A DNA stretch of 64,000 bases from Chloroflexi bacterium UBA6077 (GTDB lineage Bacteria > Chloroflexota > UBA6077), in NCBI GenBank assembly GCA_002436065.1, contig DIXP01000092.1:149190-213189 (forward strand), read 5' to 3'. A program made the position numbers and the translations under genes. Below, piece by piece: positions 41,848 to 50,043 of the stretch (position 1 is the first letter of the stretch; the number at the start of each line of letters is the position of its first letter). The notes under the pieces were generated by a model that was not told the origin of the DNA, searched no databases, and worked only from the letters and a program-made list of their open reading frames with translations.

Positions 41848-42966
41848 ATGGTAGCCACACCAACGGGTGGGGGCGGCAAGGGCGCGGGACGGGAGTTGCG
41901 GAAGGGCTACACCACCGGAGCCTGTGCGTCCGCGGCGGCGAAGGCAGCGGCCATGGCGCTGGAGACGGGACGTCCAGTGGCGGAGGTGGAGATCTATCTG
42001 CCTGCGGGCTGGGAGGCGCGCTTCGCTGTGGCGCGAACGGAGATGCGGGACGACGCAGTGTCCTGTTGCGTCGTCAAGGATGCCGGTGATGACCCGGACG
42101 TCACCAACGGCGCCGAAGTTTGCGCCACAGTGTCGTGGGGCGGGGAGCCCAACCTGGTGTCCATCGAGGGCGGACAGGGGGTTGGGATGGTGACCAAGCC
42201 TGGGCTGGGGTTGCCCGTGGGCGAAGCGGCGATCAACCCGGTCCCGAGGCAGATGATCGAGGCTGAGGTCCGTGATGCGTTGGGACCCGTCCTGGCGGCG
42301 CGCGGCGCACGGGTGGCCGTCTCTGTCCCGCGAGGGGAGACTCTGGCGAGGCGGACGCTGAACGGCAGGCTTGGGATCGTGGGCGGGATCTCCATCCTGG
42401 GGACCACCGGCATCGTGGTGCCCTTCTCAGCCGAGGCATATACTGCCACCATAGCTCAGGCGACGGCGGTCGCCGCAGCCGCCGGCTGTCGGGAGTTGGT
42501 GTTATCCACAGGACGGAGGACGGAGCGCTTTGCTCAGGCCCTGCTCGACCTGCCGGAGGAGGCTTTCGTCCAGATGGGCGACTTCGTTGGCTTCGCTCTG
42601 GAGGAGGCTGTCAAAAGGGGGATGAGGAGGGCTACCCTCTGTCTTATGGTGGGCAAGCTGGCTAAGATCGCCGCGGGGCAGCTCCAGACCCACGTGAGCC
42701 GATCGCGGGTGGACCAGGCCTTTCTTGCTCGAGTGGTGGCCGAGTCCGGCGCCGACCCGACAACCGTTGAGGCGGTCGCGAGCGCCAACACCAGCCGCCA
42801 TTTCGCTGAGATCGTGCAGGAGCGCGGGCTGGACGGGGTGTACGATCGGCTCTGCGTATTGGCTGCGGAGAGTTGCCGGTCCTGCGTCGATGGTAAGCTG
42901 GACATCCGGTGTCTCTTGATGGACTTCGATGGGACGGTAATGGGGAGGGCTGCTGCCGGTGAGTAG
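41848..42966 (+). CDS. cbiD: Cobalt-precorrin-5B C1-methyltransferase
   Basis: 372 residues. Starts RKGYTTGACASAAAKAA, the CbiD hallmark, followed by CVVKDAGDDPDVT, VPRGETLARRTLNGRLGIVGGISILGTTGIV (shortened) and LCLMVGKLAKIAAGQLQTH. Adds the C-1 methyl group in the anaerobic pathway. GGAG precedes the ATG by 5 bases; overlaps cbiET by 8 bases. Confidence 0.95.
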   Translation: MVATPTGGGGKGAGRELRKGYTTGACASAAAKAAAMALETGRPVAEVEIYLPAGWEARFAVARTEMRDDAVSCCVVKDAGDDPDVTNGAEVCATVSWGGEPNLVSIEGGQGVGMVTKPGLGLPVGEAAINPVPRQMIEAEVRDALGPVLAARGARVAVSVPRGETLARRTLNGRLGIVGGISILGTTGIVVPFSAEAYTATIAQATAVAAAAGCRELVLSTGRRTERFAQALLDLPEEAFVQMGDFVGFALEEAVKRGMRRATLCLMVGKLAKIAAGQLQTHVSRSRVDQAFLARVVAESGADPTTVEAVASANTSRHFAEIVQERGLDGVYDRLCVLAAESCRSCVDGKLDIRCLLMDFDGTVMGRAAAGE

Positions 42967-44230
42967 GGTGCATGTGGTGGGCGTGGGGGCGGACGGCCGC
43001 GCCGGCCTGACCGCTGGGGTGGCCGAGATCGTCGACGGCGCGGACCTACTGGTCGGCGGTGCGCGCCACCTGGCGATGTTCCCTGAGAGCGGCGCAGAGA
43101 GGATCTCCCTGGCCGATGGGCTCAAGGTCGCGCTCGATAGGATCGAAGCCTCCGTGGAAAGCCGGAAGGCGGTCGTGCTGGCCTCTGGGGACCCCGGTTT
43201 CTTTGGGATCGCCCGACCGGTGGTGGAGCGGTTTGGCCGAGATCGGGTGGTGATCATCCCGAACGTCAGCTGTCTGCAGCTGGCTTTTGCCAGGCTGGGC
43301 GAGAGCTGGGAGGATGCGCTCTTCGCCAGCGTCCATGGGCGGCCGCTGGAGGGGTTGGCGACCGTCACGAAGGGCGTCCGGAAGGCGGCCATTCTCACCG
43401 GAGGAGAGAACACGCCGTCTGCGGTCGCACGATGGTTGTTGGATGCCGGAGTCGAGGGCTACCGGGTGTACCTGTGCGAGGAGCTCGGCGGGCCCGAGGA
43501 GCGGGTGCGAGAGTTCGACCTCCGGACCCTGGTGGGTGTGGAGACCGCGCGGATGAACCTGCTGGTGCTGTTGCGGGATGAGGATGCGAATCCCGACGTG
43601 TTGGCGGGAGAGGCTGGGCCGGTATCGCCGATACAGCCCGGTCGCATCCCATCGGGCATTCCCGAGGATCGCTTCCAACACCGGGGCGGGATGATCACCA
43701 AGGCCGAGGTCCGGGTGGTCAGCCTGGCGAAGCTGGGATTGGGGGCTGCGAGCATCGTTTGGGACGTGGGAGCCGGCTCGGGCTCGGTGTCCGTCGAGGC
43801 GGCGCTGGTTGTACATCAGGGGCGGGTGTATGCCGTGGAGCGCGACCCGGAGCAGTTGGGCTACCTCCGCCGGAACCTGGTCGGCTTTGCGATCGAGAAT
43901 GTAGAGGTGGTGGAGGGGGCGGCGCCTGCGGCCCTGGAGGGGCTGCCCGAACCCGACGCCGTCTTCGTCGGCGGCAGCGGCGGGCAGTTAGCTGCTATCC
44001 TGGATATTGCCTGCTTGCGGCTGAGATCCGGGGGCCGTATCGTAGTCAATGCCGCTACGTTGGAGACGGTCGGCACGGCGACCGCGACCCTACGGCAGCT
44101 GGGCTTCGAGTCTCAGGTGACCCTCATGCAGGTTTCCCGCGGCAAGATGGTGGGGAGTCTCACCCGCTTCGAGGCTTTTGATCCCGTGTTTGTCGTTGCC
44201 GGGTCGCGCCGAGAGGTGCTTAACCAGTAG
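42959..44230 (+). CDS. cbiET: Fused cobalt-precorrin-6B C5/C15-methyltransferase and decarboxylase
   Basis: 423 residues. N-terminal CbiE domain (1 to about 205; VHVVGVGADGRAGL, ASGDPGFFGIA, NVSCLQLAFARLG) and C-terminal CbiT domain (about 235-423; ITKAEVRVVSLAKLGLG, WDVGAGSGSVSVEAA), like CobL. Methylates C-5 and C-15 and removes the acetate carboxyl at C-12. GTG start inside the end of cbiD. The stop lies at the edge of the repeat at 44227. Confidence 0.94.
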   Translation: MSRVHVVGVGADGRAGLTAGVAEIVDGADLLVGGARHLAMFPESGAERISLADGLKVALDRIEASVESRKAVVLASGDPGFFGIARPVVERFGRDRVVIIPNVSCLQLAFARLGESWEDALFASVHGRPLEGLATVTKGVRKAAILTGGENTPSAVARWLLDAGVEGYRVYLCEELGGPEERVREFDLRTLVGVETARMNLLVLLRDEDANPDVLAGEAGPVSPIQPGRIPSGIPEDRFQHRGGMITKAEVRVVSLAKLGLGAASIVWDVGAGSGSVSVEAALVVHQGRVYAVERDPEQLGYLRRNLVGFAIENVEVVEGAAPAALEGLPEPDAVFVGGSGGQLAAILDIACLRLRSGGRIVVNAATLETVGTATATLRQLGFESQVTLMQVSRGKMVGSLTRFEAFDPVFVVAGSRREVLNQ

Positions 44231-44351
44231 TGCAGGGCGCTCTGCCCTGCGGTTCAGTTGCCCTGCTCTGCAGTCCCCCTTATTAGGGGGTAGGGCGGGT
44301 GGTTGTGCGAGTGTACGTCAACGGGTAGCAGGGCACGGGGCCCTGCACTAC
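44227..44351. repeat. 125-bp element with inverted ends between cbiET and cbiL
   Basis: Ends GTAGTGCAGGGC (44227-44238) and GCCCTGCACTAC (44340-44351) are exact inverted copies, and each end folds further with an internal GCCCTG/CAGGGC. No reading frame. Size and end structure recall the 118-bp element at 18740 and 48264, though the sequence differs. It pushed the cbiL ribosome site about 150 bases away from cbiET. Confidence 0.7.
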
Positions 44352-44384
44352 AAATCGAACCCAATTCCTCGTGGGAGGGGTGTG

Positions 44385-45125
44385 GTGACCAACTTGAGTA
44401 TCGGCGGTGAGAAATTCGGCACCTTCTACGGTGTGGGGGTGGGCCCGGGCGACCCGGAGCTGATGACGGTGAAGGCCCAGCGGATTCTGCGGCAGGTTCC
44501 CGTGCTGTGCGTGCCGAAGAGCCGAGAAGAGGGCGGTAGCTATGCCCTGGGCATAATCTCCCACCTGATGGAACCCAATCGCCAACGGCTGATGGAGCTG
44601 GTCTTCCCCATGACGAAGGACCGGGCCAAGCTGGAGGAGTACTGGGACAAGGGGCTCGATCAGCTGCTCGTGCCCCTGAGGGCGGGCGAGGACGTGGCCT
44701 TCGTGACCGAGGGCGACCCCTCCATCTACAGCACCTTCCTGCACATGTTCGCGCTGATGAGGGAGCGGCACCCGGAGATTCCGGTCGAGGTCGTCCCCGG
44801 TGTCTCTTCCATCAACGCCTCGGCGGCAGCGGCGGGGATGCCGCTGGTGGATGGCGCGGAGCGGCTGGCCATCCTGCCCGCAACCTACGAGGGGAATCAA
44901 CTGGTCGACGTGCTGGAGCGGTTCGACACGGTGGTGCTGCTCAAGGTCCACCGGGTGATGGATCGGGTGCTGGACGTATTGGAGAAGCTGGAGATGGTAG
45001 ACCGGGCTGTGTACGTAAGTCGGTGCGGATCCCCGGAGCAGCGGGTGGTGACCGACGTGGCCAGCCTCAGGGGGCAGGATCTGGAGTATCTGTCGCTCAT
45101 GATAGTGCGCAGGCGGCGAGGGTAG
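44385..45125 (+). CDS. cbiL: Cobalt-precorrin-2 C20-methyltransferase
   Basis: 246 residues. Tetrapyrrole methylase fold: GVGVGPGDPELMTVKAQRIL, VTEGDPSIYSTF, VPGVSSINASAAAAGMPL. The GTG at 44385 (or 44382) follows GGGAGGGG; the frame open upstream only reads through the inverted repeat element. Adds the C-20 methyl that is later lost with ring contraction. Confidence 0.94.
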   Translation: MTNLSIGGEKFGTFYGVGVGPGDPELMTVKAQRILRQVPVLCVPKSREEGGSYALGIISHLMEPNRQRLMELVFPMTKDRAKLEEYWDKGLDQLLVPLRAGEDVAFVTEGDPSIYSTFLHMFALMRERHPEIPVEVVPGVSSINASAAAAGMPLVDGAERLAILPATYEGNQLVDVLERFDTVVLLKVHRVMDRVLDVLEKLEMVDRAVYVSRCGSPEQRVVTDVASLRGQDLEYLSLMIVRRRRG

Positions 45126-45128
45126 AAG

Positions 45129-45914
45129 GTGGAAAGTAACCCTCTGGTGTATTTCATAGGGGCCGGCCCCGGCGCCCTGGACCTGATGACGGTGCGAGCC
45201 CAGCGCATCATACAGGAGGCCGACCTGATCCTCTACGCCGATTCCCTGGTGCACCCAGGGATAGCCGAACTGGCAAGGCCCGGCGTCAGGGTGGAAGGCA
45301 CCGCCGGGATGGCCCTGCCGGAGATCGTGGGGAGGATGGTGGAGGCTGCCCGAGCGGGTCGGACCGTGGCCAGGGTGCATAGCGGAGACCCCAGCCTGTA
45401 CGGGGCGATCCGCGAGCAGATGGTTGCCCTGGCAGCGGAGGGGATCGAGTACGCCGTGGTGCCGGGTGTAAGCTCGGTCTTCGGCGCTGCCGCGGCCCTG
45501 GCCGTGGAGCTTACGCTCCCCGAGGTCAGCCAGACGCTGATCCTCAGCCGTATCGACGGTAGGACTCCGGTGCCAGAGGGGCAGAGGCTGAGGGAACTGG
45601 CTTCCCATCGTGCAACCTTGGCTCTGTACCTCAGCGTTGGCATGATCGAGCGGGTGGTGGTGGAGTGCGAGGAGGGTGGCTACCCGCCGGAGACGCCGGT
45701 TGCCGTCGTCTATCGGGCGACCTGGCCGGACCAGCGCATCGTTCGGGGGACGCTCTCAGGCATAGCGGCGGCTGTGCGGGCGGAGGGCATCGACCGGCAA
45801 GCCCTGATCCTGGTGGGCGAGGCGCTGCGGCTGGTTGGGCAGGGGGAAGGTGAGGCTGTCTCCAGGCTGTACGATCCCGGCTTCGAGCATGGGTATCGGG
45901 GGACTAGGGGGTAA
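45129..45914 (+). CDS. cbiF: Cobalt-precorrin-4 C11-methyltransferase
   Basis: 261 residues from a GTG. FIGAGPGALDLMTVRAQRIIQEADLILYADSLVHP (shortened), RVHSGDPSLYGAIREQM, VPGVSSVFGAAAAL, ALYLSVGM and VYRATWPDQ are CbiF/CobM signatures. It follows cbiL after 3 bases. Methylates C-11 using SAM. Confidence 0.95.
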   Translation: MESNPLVYFIGAGPGALDLMTVRAQRIIQEADLILYADSLVHPGIAELARPGVRVEGTAGMALPEIVGRMVEAARAGRTVARVHSGDPSLYGAIREQMVALAAEGIEYAVVPGVSSVFGAAAALAVELTLPEVSQTLILSRIDGRTPVPEGQRLRELASHRATLALYLSVGMIERVVVECEEGGYPPETPVAVVYRATWPDQRIVRGTLSGIAAAVRAEGIDRQALILVGEALRLVGQGEGEAVSRLYDPGFEHGYRGTRG

Positions 45915-46273
45915 GGTCGGCCATGCGGTTACAGGGTGAGTTCTCTTGCAGCTTGCGTTCTTCCGATATGGCCCGGGCAAACAGCCACAGTAGAGGCGAT
46001 GCTTGCTGTCATGCTGAGCGTGGAGCGAAGCATCTCCAGTTGGAGAATGGGCTTGTCGCCAGCGCTTGGCAGGGGGAGGTTCCCACTCATTCCAACAGGA
46101 GATCCTTCGCTGGCGCTCCTCCTACGAAAATGGATCGTGCTCACCCTCCAACAGGAGATCCTTCGCTCGACGCTCAGGATGACAGGGGGGGAGAGGCTCA
46201 GGATGACAGCGGTAGGGGCGCTCAGGGTGGCGAGCTGGCTCCTCGCAACGGCCATCAGAATGCGCGCGGCGGA
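45915..46273. repeat. Gap before cbiG made of dispersed repeat fragments
   Basis: Contains GAGATCCTTCGCT twice (near 46099 and 46155), CTCAGGATGACAG twice (near 46179 and 46197) and an inverted relative TGTCATGCTGAGCG near 46006, the kind of sequence found in dispersed intergenic repeats of many high-GC bacteria. A reading frame joined to cbiG happens to stay open through it from 45923 but reads as low-similarity filler. I see no gene here. Confidence 0.6.
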
Positions 46274-47338
46274 ATGGCACTGGCGGCGGTGAGCCGCGGA
46301 GGGAGCGAGCTTGCCCTACGACTGCGAGCACACTGCCCTGAGGTGGACATCTACCTGCCCGAGCGGTTTGAGTCCGCCGGCGAGGCTCCGGTCTTTCCCC
46401 GGTCGGGCTCTTCGCGCGAACTGGTGCGGAGCCTCTTCGCCGAGTATCGGTCGATCGTCTTCTTCGGCTCGGTGGGGATGGCCGTTCGGCTGATTGCTCC
46501 CCTGGTCAAGGATAAGCACTCCGACCCGGCGGTAGTCGTTGTAGACGACGCTGGGCACTTCGCCGTGAGCCTGCTGTCGGGCCACCTGGGAGGTGCGAAC
46601 GCTCTGGCCCAACGGGTGGCTGCGTTGCTGGGAGCAGTCCCTGTGATAACCACCGCCTCTGATGCGCTGGGTCTCCCTGCGGTCGACCTGCTGGGGCAGG
46701 AGTTCGGCTGGCGCCTGGAGTGTGTGGAGAACGTCACCCAGGCTAGCGCGGCGGTGGTCAACGGCGAACTTGTGGGGGTGCTGCAGGAGGCTGGTGAGCC
46801 GGACTGGTGGCCCCAGGGACAGTCGTGGCCGAGCCATCTGCTGCGTTTCGGCAGTCGCGAGGAGTTGGCGGCATCCCTCTGCTTCGCGGCCCTGGTCGTC
46901 ACCGATCGTTCCGTGGCGGGATGGGAGGGGCGCTGGCCGCCCGCGGTGGTCTACCGACCTCGGAGCCTGGTGGTGGGGATAGGGTGCAACCGCGGCACCT
47001 CGGAAGGTGAGATCGCCGACTCCGTGGACAGGGTCTTCGAGAGCCACGGATTGGCCCTCGCCAGTCTACGGTTGCTGGCGACGGTAGAGGCGAAGCGGCA
47101 CGAAGAGGGGCTCCTGCGCTTCGCCGAACGGCTGGAGGTTCCTCTCCACTGCTACCCGGCCGAGGAGTTGGACCGGGCTGCCCCTACGAAGTCTGAGGTG
47201 GTGCGGAGGTGGGTCGGTACGGGCGGGGTCTGCGAGCCGGCCGCACTGCTTGCCAGTGGGGCGAAGACCCTGTTGGTGCCCAAGCAGAAGACTTCCAACG
47301 TGACGGTGGCAGTGGCCAGGGTGGACTTCTCTCAGTGA
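46274..47338 (+). CDS. cbiG: Cobalt-precorrin-5A hydrolase
   Basis: About 354 residues, starting MALAAVSRGGSELALRL. N-terminal Rossmann half with SIVFFGSVGMAVRLIAPLVKDKHSDPAVVVVDDAGHFAVSLLSGHLGGAN (quoted in part: DDAGHFAVSLLSGHLGGAN) and C-terminal domain with VVGIGCNRGTSEGEI. Opens the delta-lactone, releasing acetaldehyde. The in-frame extension back to 45923 would add 117 residues read from repeats; I reject it, although the ribosome site before 46274 (GGCGGA) is weak. Confidence 0.88.
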   Translation: MALAAVSRGGSELALRLRAHCPEVDIYLPERFESAGEAPVFPRSGSSRELVRSLFAEYRSIVFFGSVGMAVRLIAPLVKDKHSDPAVVVVDDAGHFAVSLLSGHLGGANALAQRVAALLGAVPVITTASDALGLPAVDLLGQEFGWRLECVENVTQASAAVVNGELVGVLQEAGEPDWWPQGQSWPSHLLRFGSREELAASLCFAALVVTDRSVAGWEGRWPPAVVYRPRSLVVGIGCNRGTSEGEIADSVDRVFESHGLALASLRLLATVEAKRHEEGLLRFAERLEVPLHCYPAEELDRAAPTKSEVVRRWVGTGGVCEPAALLASGAKTLLVPKQKTSNVTVAVARVDFSQ

Positions 47339-47365
47339 AGCCGTGAGGGCATCAGGAGCATACGA

Positions 47366-48163
47366 ATGGAATCCGAACGCGGAAAGCTGTACGTGATCGG
47401 GCTGGGGCCGGGGGACCTCTCCCAGCTCACAGGCCGGGCCGTCGCTGCCCTAGCGGAGAGCGAGGTCGTCGTCGGCTACAGGACCTACCTGGAGCTGATT
47501 CGGGGCCTGCTGGATGGCAAGGAGGTCCTCTCCAGCGGGATGAGGGAGGAGGTGGCCAGGGCCCGGTCGGCAGTGGAGATAGCGGCTTCGGGTAGGGTGG
47601 TGGCCATTGTCTCCAGCGGCGATCCCGGCATCTATGGGATGGCGGGGCTGATCTGCGAGCTGCTGCGGGAGAGGGGCAGGCAGGCAGGGGGTTCGCTGGA
47701 GTTGGAGGTCGTGCCGGGCGTGTCCGCCCTCAACGCCGCGGCGTCGCTGCTGGGGGCTCCGCTGATGAACGACTTCGCCGCCATCAGCCTCAGTGACCTG
47801 CTGACCCCCTGGGAGGTTGTGCTCCGGCGGCTGGATGCGGCGGCCCAGGCTGATTTCGTTCTGGTGCTGTACAACCCGCGGAGCGCCGGGAGGGTGGAGC
47901 AGTTCACTCAGGCATTGGAGGTTGTGGCACGCCACCGTCCCCCGGAGACACCGGTCGGCATAGTCCGGAATGCCTACCGGGAGGGGCAGCGGGTCATGGT
48001 GACCGACCTGGGGCAGCTGCCGGAGGGCGAGGTGGACATGCTGACTACCGTCGTGATCGGCAACTCCACCACCTTCCCGTTTGAGGGATGGATGGTGACC
48101 CCGCGCGGCTACGCGAGCCGATACGACCTGGGGAGGGCTAAAGAGGGACGGCGTCACCACTGA
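47366..48163 (+). CDS. cbiH: Cobalt-precorrin-3B C17-methyltransferase (ring contraction)
   Basis: 265 residues. LYVIGLGPGDLSQLTGRAVAAL, VSSGDPGIYGMAGL, VPGVSALNAAASLLGAPLMNDFAAISLSDLLTPW (shortened) and FVLVLYNPRS are CbiH/CobJ signatures. Methylates C-17 and contracts the ring in the cobalt-early pathway. ATG start 27 bases after cbiG. Confidence 0.94.
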   Translation: MESERGKLYVIGLGPGDLSQLTGRAVAALAESEVVVGYRTYLELIRGLLDGKEVLSSGMREEVARARSAVEIAASGRVVAIVSSGDPGIYGMAGLICELLRERGRQAGGSLELEVVPGVSALNAAASLLGAPLMNDFAAISLSDLLTPWEVVLRRLDAAAQADFVLVLYNPRSAGRVEQFTQALEVVARHRPPETPVGIVRNAYREGQRVMVTDLGQLPEGEVDMLTTVVIGNSTTFPFEGWMVTPRGYASRYDLGRAKEGRRHH

Positions 48164-48263
48164 GACACGGAGAGCACGGAGATAACACAGAGGACTCCGT
48201 GAATCCGCCGTGTCTCCGTGGTTTGGTTCCTTGCCCTCGGATTGGCTGGGAGCGAAATCCCAA

Positions 48264-48381
48264 ACGTAGGGAAGGGGTTTATCCCCTCCCGCCCACGGGA
48301 CATGGACGCGCGAGACTACCCATTGCCCAACGCCTCGCTCGACTGAGGCCAGGCGGCAGGGGATAAACCCCTGCCCTACAT
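48264..48381 (-). repeat. 118-bp dispersed repeat, copy 2
   Basis: Inverted relative to the copy at 18740-18857, same length and near-identical ends (ACGTAGGGAAGGGG ... CAGGGGATAAACCCC). Lies in the 262-base gap between cbiH and cbiA, which otherwise contains a short inverted repeat of the CACGGAGA/TCTCCGTG type near 48173-48223 and no gene. Confidence 0.7.
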
Positions 48382-48425
48382 TACATAAGGAACTGCGCAG
48401 GTAGCGGTTTGGGGTATAGGGGGGC

Positions 48426-49814
48426 ATGGAGATCACAGTACCACGGATAGTCATAGGCGGCGTCACCAGTGGGGTTGGCAAGACCACCCTCGTAGCGGGG
48501 TTGGTGGGCGCGCTCCGGCTGCGCGGGCTGCGCGTTGCCCCCTTCAAGGTGGGGCCCGACTATATAGACCCCGGCTACCACGCCCGCATGGCGGGGCTCC
48601 CCTGCCGCAACCTGGATAGCTGGATGGTTCCCCGGGAGGCGCTGGTCGAGCTGTTTGCACGAGCCACGACCTCCTGCGACGTCGCGGTCGTCGAGGGGGT
48701 GATGGGGCTGTTCGACGGGCGGAGCGGGATCGAGGAAGAGGGTTCAACCGCTCAGGTGGCGAAGCTGCTGGGGGCTCCAGCCCTGCTGCTGATGTCGGTT
48801 GCCAAGACCTCCCGCAGCGCCGGGGCGATTGCCTTAGGCTTCAAGCAATTCGATCCGGAGCTTCGATTGGCTGGAGCGCTGCTCAATCATGTGGGAAGCC
48901 CTAACCACCGCCAGTGGGTCACGGAGGCGGTGGAGCGCGGGGCCGACTTGCCCGTCCTGGGCTACCTCCCGCGGCGACCTGACTTGGTGCTCCCTGAGCG
49001 GCACCTGGGTCTGGTGCCCACGGCGGAGACGGCTCCAGGGGACCGTTTCTTCGACCAACTGATCGACCAGATCGAGTCCACCGTGGATGTGAGTCGGGTG
49101 CTGGAGGTGGCCAGCTCCGCCGCGCCCCTGGACGTACCCTGTGCCAACCTCTTCCCCTCTGCGTCCACCCTGCCCAAGGTGAGGATCGGCCTTGCCCTGG
49201 ACAGAGCCTTCAACTTCTACTACGAGGACAACCTGGAGCTGCTGCGGGCCTGGGGCGCCGAACTGGTGCCCTTCAGCCCTCTGGAGGACGCGGCTTTGCC
49301 GGAGGGCCTGCGGGGTCTTTACATCGGAGGTGGCTTCCCTGAGCTGTTTGCTGCCGAACTGGCGGCCAACCAGCCCATGCTTCGGTCCGTGTGCGATGCC
49401 ATCACCTCTGGTCTCCCCACCTACGCCGAGTGCGGCGGCCTGATGTATCTTTCCCAGGGTATCACCGACTTTGGGGGGGTCTACCACCAGATGGCCGGAG
49501 CTGTGCCCACCTCCTCGGCCATGACGCAGCGGAGGCTCACCATGGGCTACCGCACCGCCACCGCCCTGAAGGACAACTTCCTGCTGAGGCACGGCGAGAG
49601 CGTGAGGGGCCATGAGTTCCACTGGTCCGTGTCCGCCTCCCCTCTGCCGGAGGATCGCTCCGCCTACAGCTTCGCCGAGGCTCCGGACCGTCCGGAGGGC
49701 TTCGCCTCCCATAACCTCCTGGCCTCCTACCTCCACCTACACTTCGCCGCCCGCCCCGACCTCGCCCCCCGCTTCGTGGAGGCATGCCGGGCCTTCTCCC
49801 CGTCGACTCGCTAG
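48426..49814 (+). CDS. cbiA: Cobyrinate a,c-diamide synthase
   Basis: 462 residues. N-terminal P-loop domain GGVTSGVGKTTLV, FKVGPDYIDPGYH, VEGVMGLFDG; C-terminal class I glutamine amidotransferase domain with nucleophile Cys in YAECGGLMYL and His in RGHEFHWS. Amidates the a and c side chains using glutamine and ATP. Last of the cbi operon. The 229 bases after it (49815-50043) show no gene or convincing promoter. Confidence 0.95.
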   Translation: MEITVPRIVIGGVTSGVGKTTLVAGLVGALRLRGLRVAPFKVGPDYIDPGYHARMAGLPCRNLDSWMVPREALVELFARATTSCDVAVVEGVMGLFDGRSGIEEEGSTAQVAKLLGAPALLLMSVAKTSRSAGAIALGFKQFDPELRLAGALLNHVGSPNHRQWVTEAVERGADLPVLGYLPRRPDLVLPERHLGLVPTAETAPGDRFFDQLIDQIESTVDVSRVLEVASSAAPLDVPCANLFPSASTLPKVRIGLALDRAFNFYYEDNLELLRAWGAELVPFSPLEDAALPEGLRGLYIGGGFPELFAAELAANQPMLRSVCDAITSGLPTYAECGGLMYLSQGITDFGGVYHQMAGAVPTSSAMTQRRLTMGYRTATALKDNFLLRHGESVRGHEFHWSVSASPLPEDRSAYSFAEAPDRPEGFASHNLLASYLHLHFAARPDLAPRFVEACRAFSPSTR

Positions 49815-50043
49815 GGTGGATCCCGTTCTATCGCATCGCTACGTAGCTGTGAGCGGTTTCACTGGCCTACCAGACCCGAGGCTGCTATAGTCTTGCCTAT
49901 CGGTGCACGAACAGATGGACGACAGGCGACTTCCCACTGGACGCAGAGGGGATACACGCGAGACCACCCGGCGGCTCATTTAGAGGGCTGGTTAGCCGGA
50001 TCGACGATCCGCGGCGGAAGGATGTGCAAGGAGGCATAGGCTG

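Noticed and set aside
44283..45608. Minus-strand frame of about 440 codons across cbiL and cbiF
   Set aside because: Antisense of two clear methylase genes; no motif.
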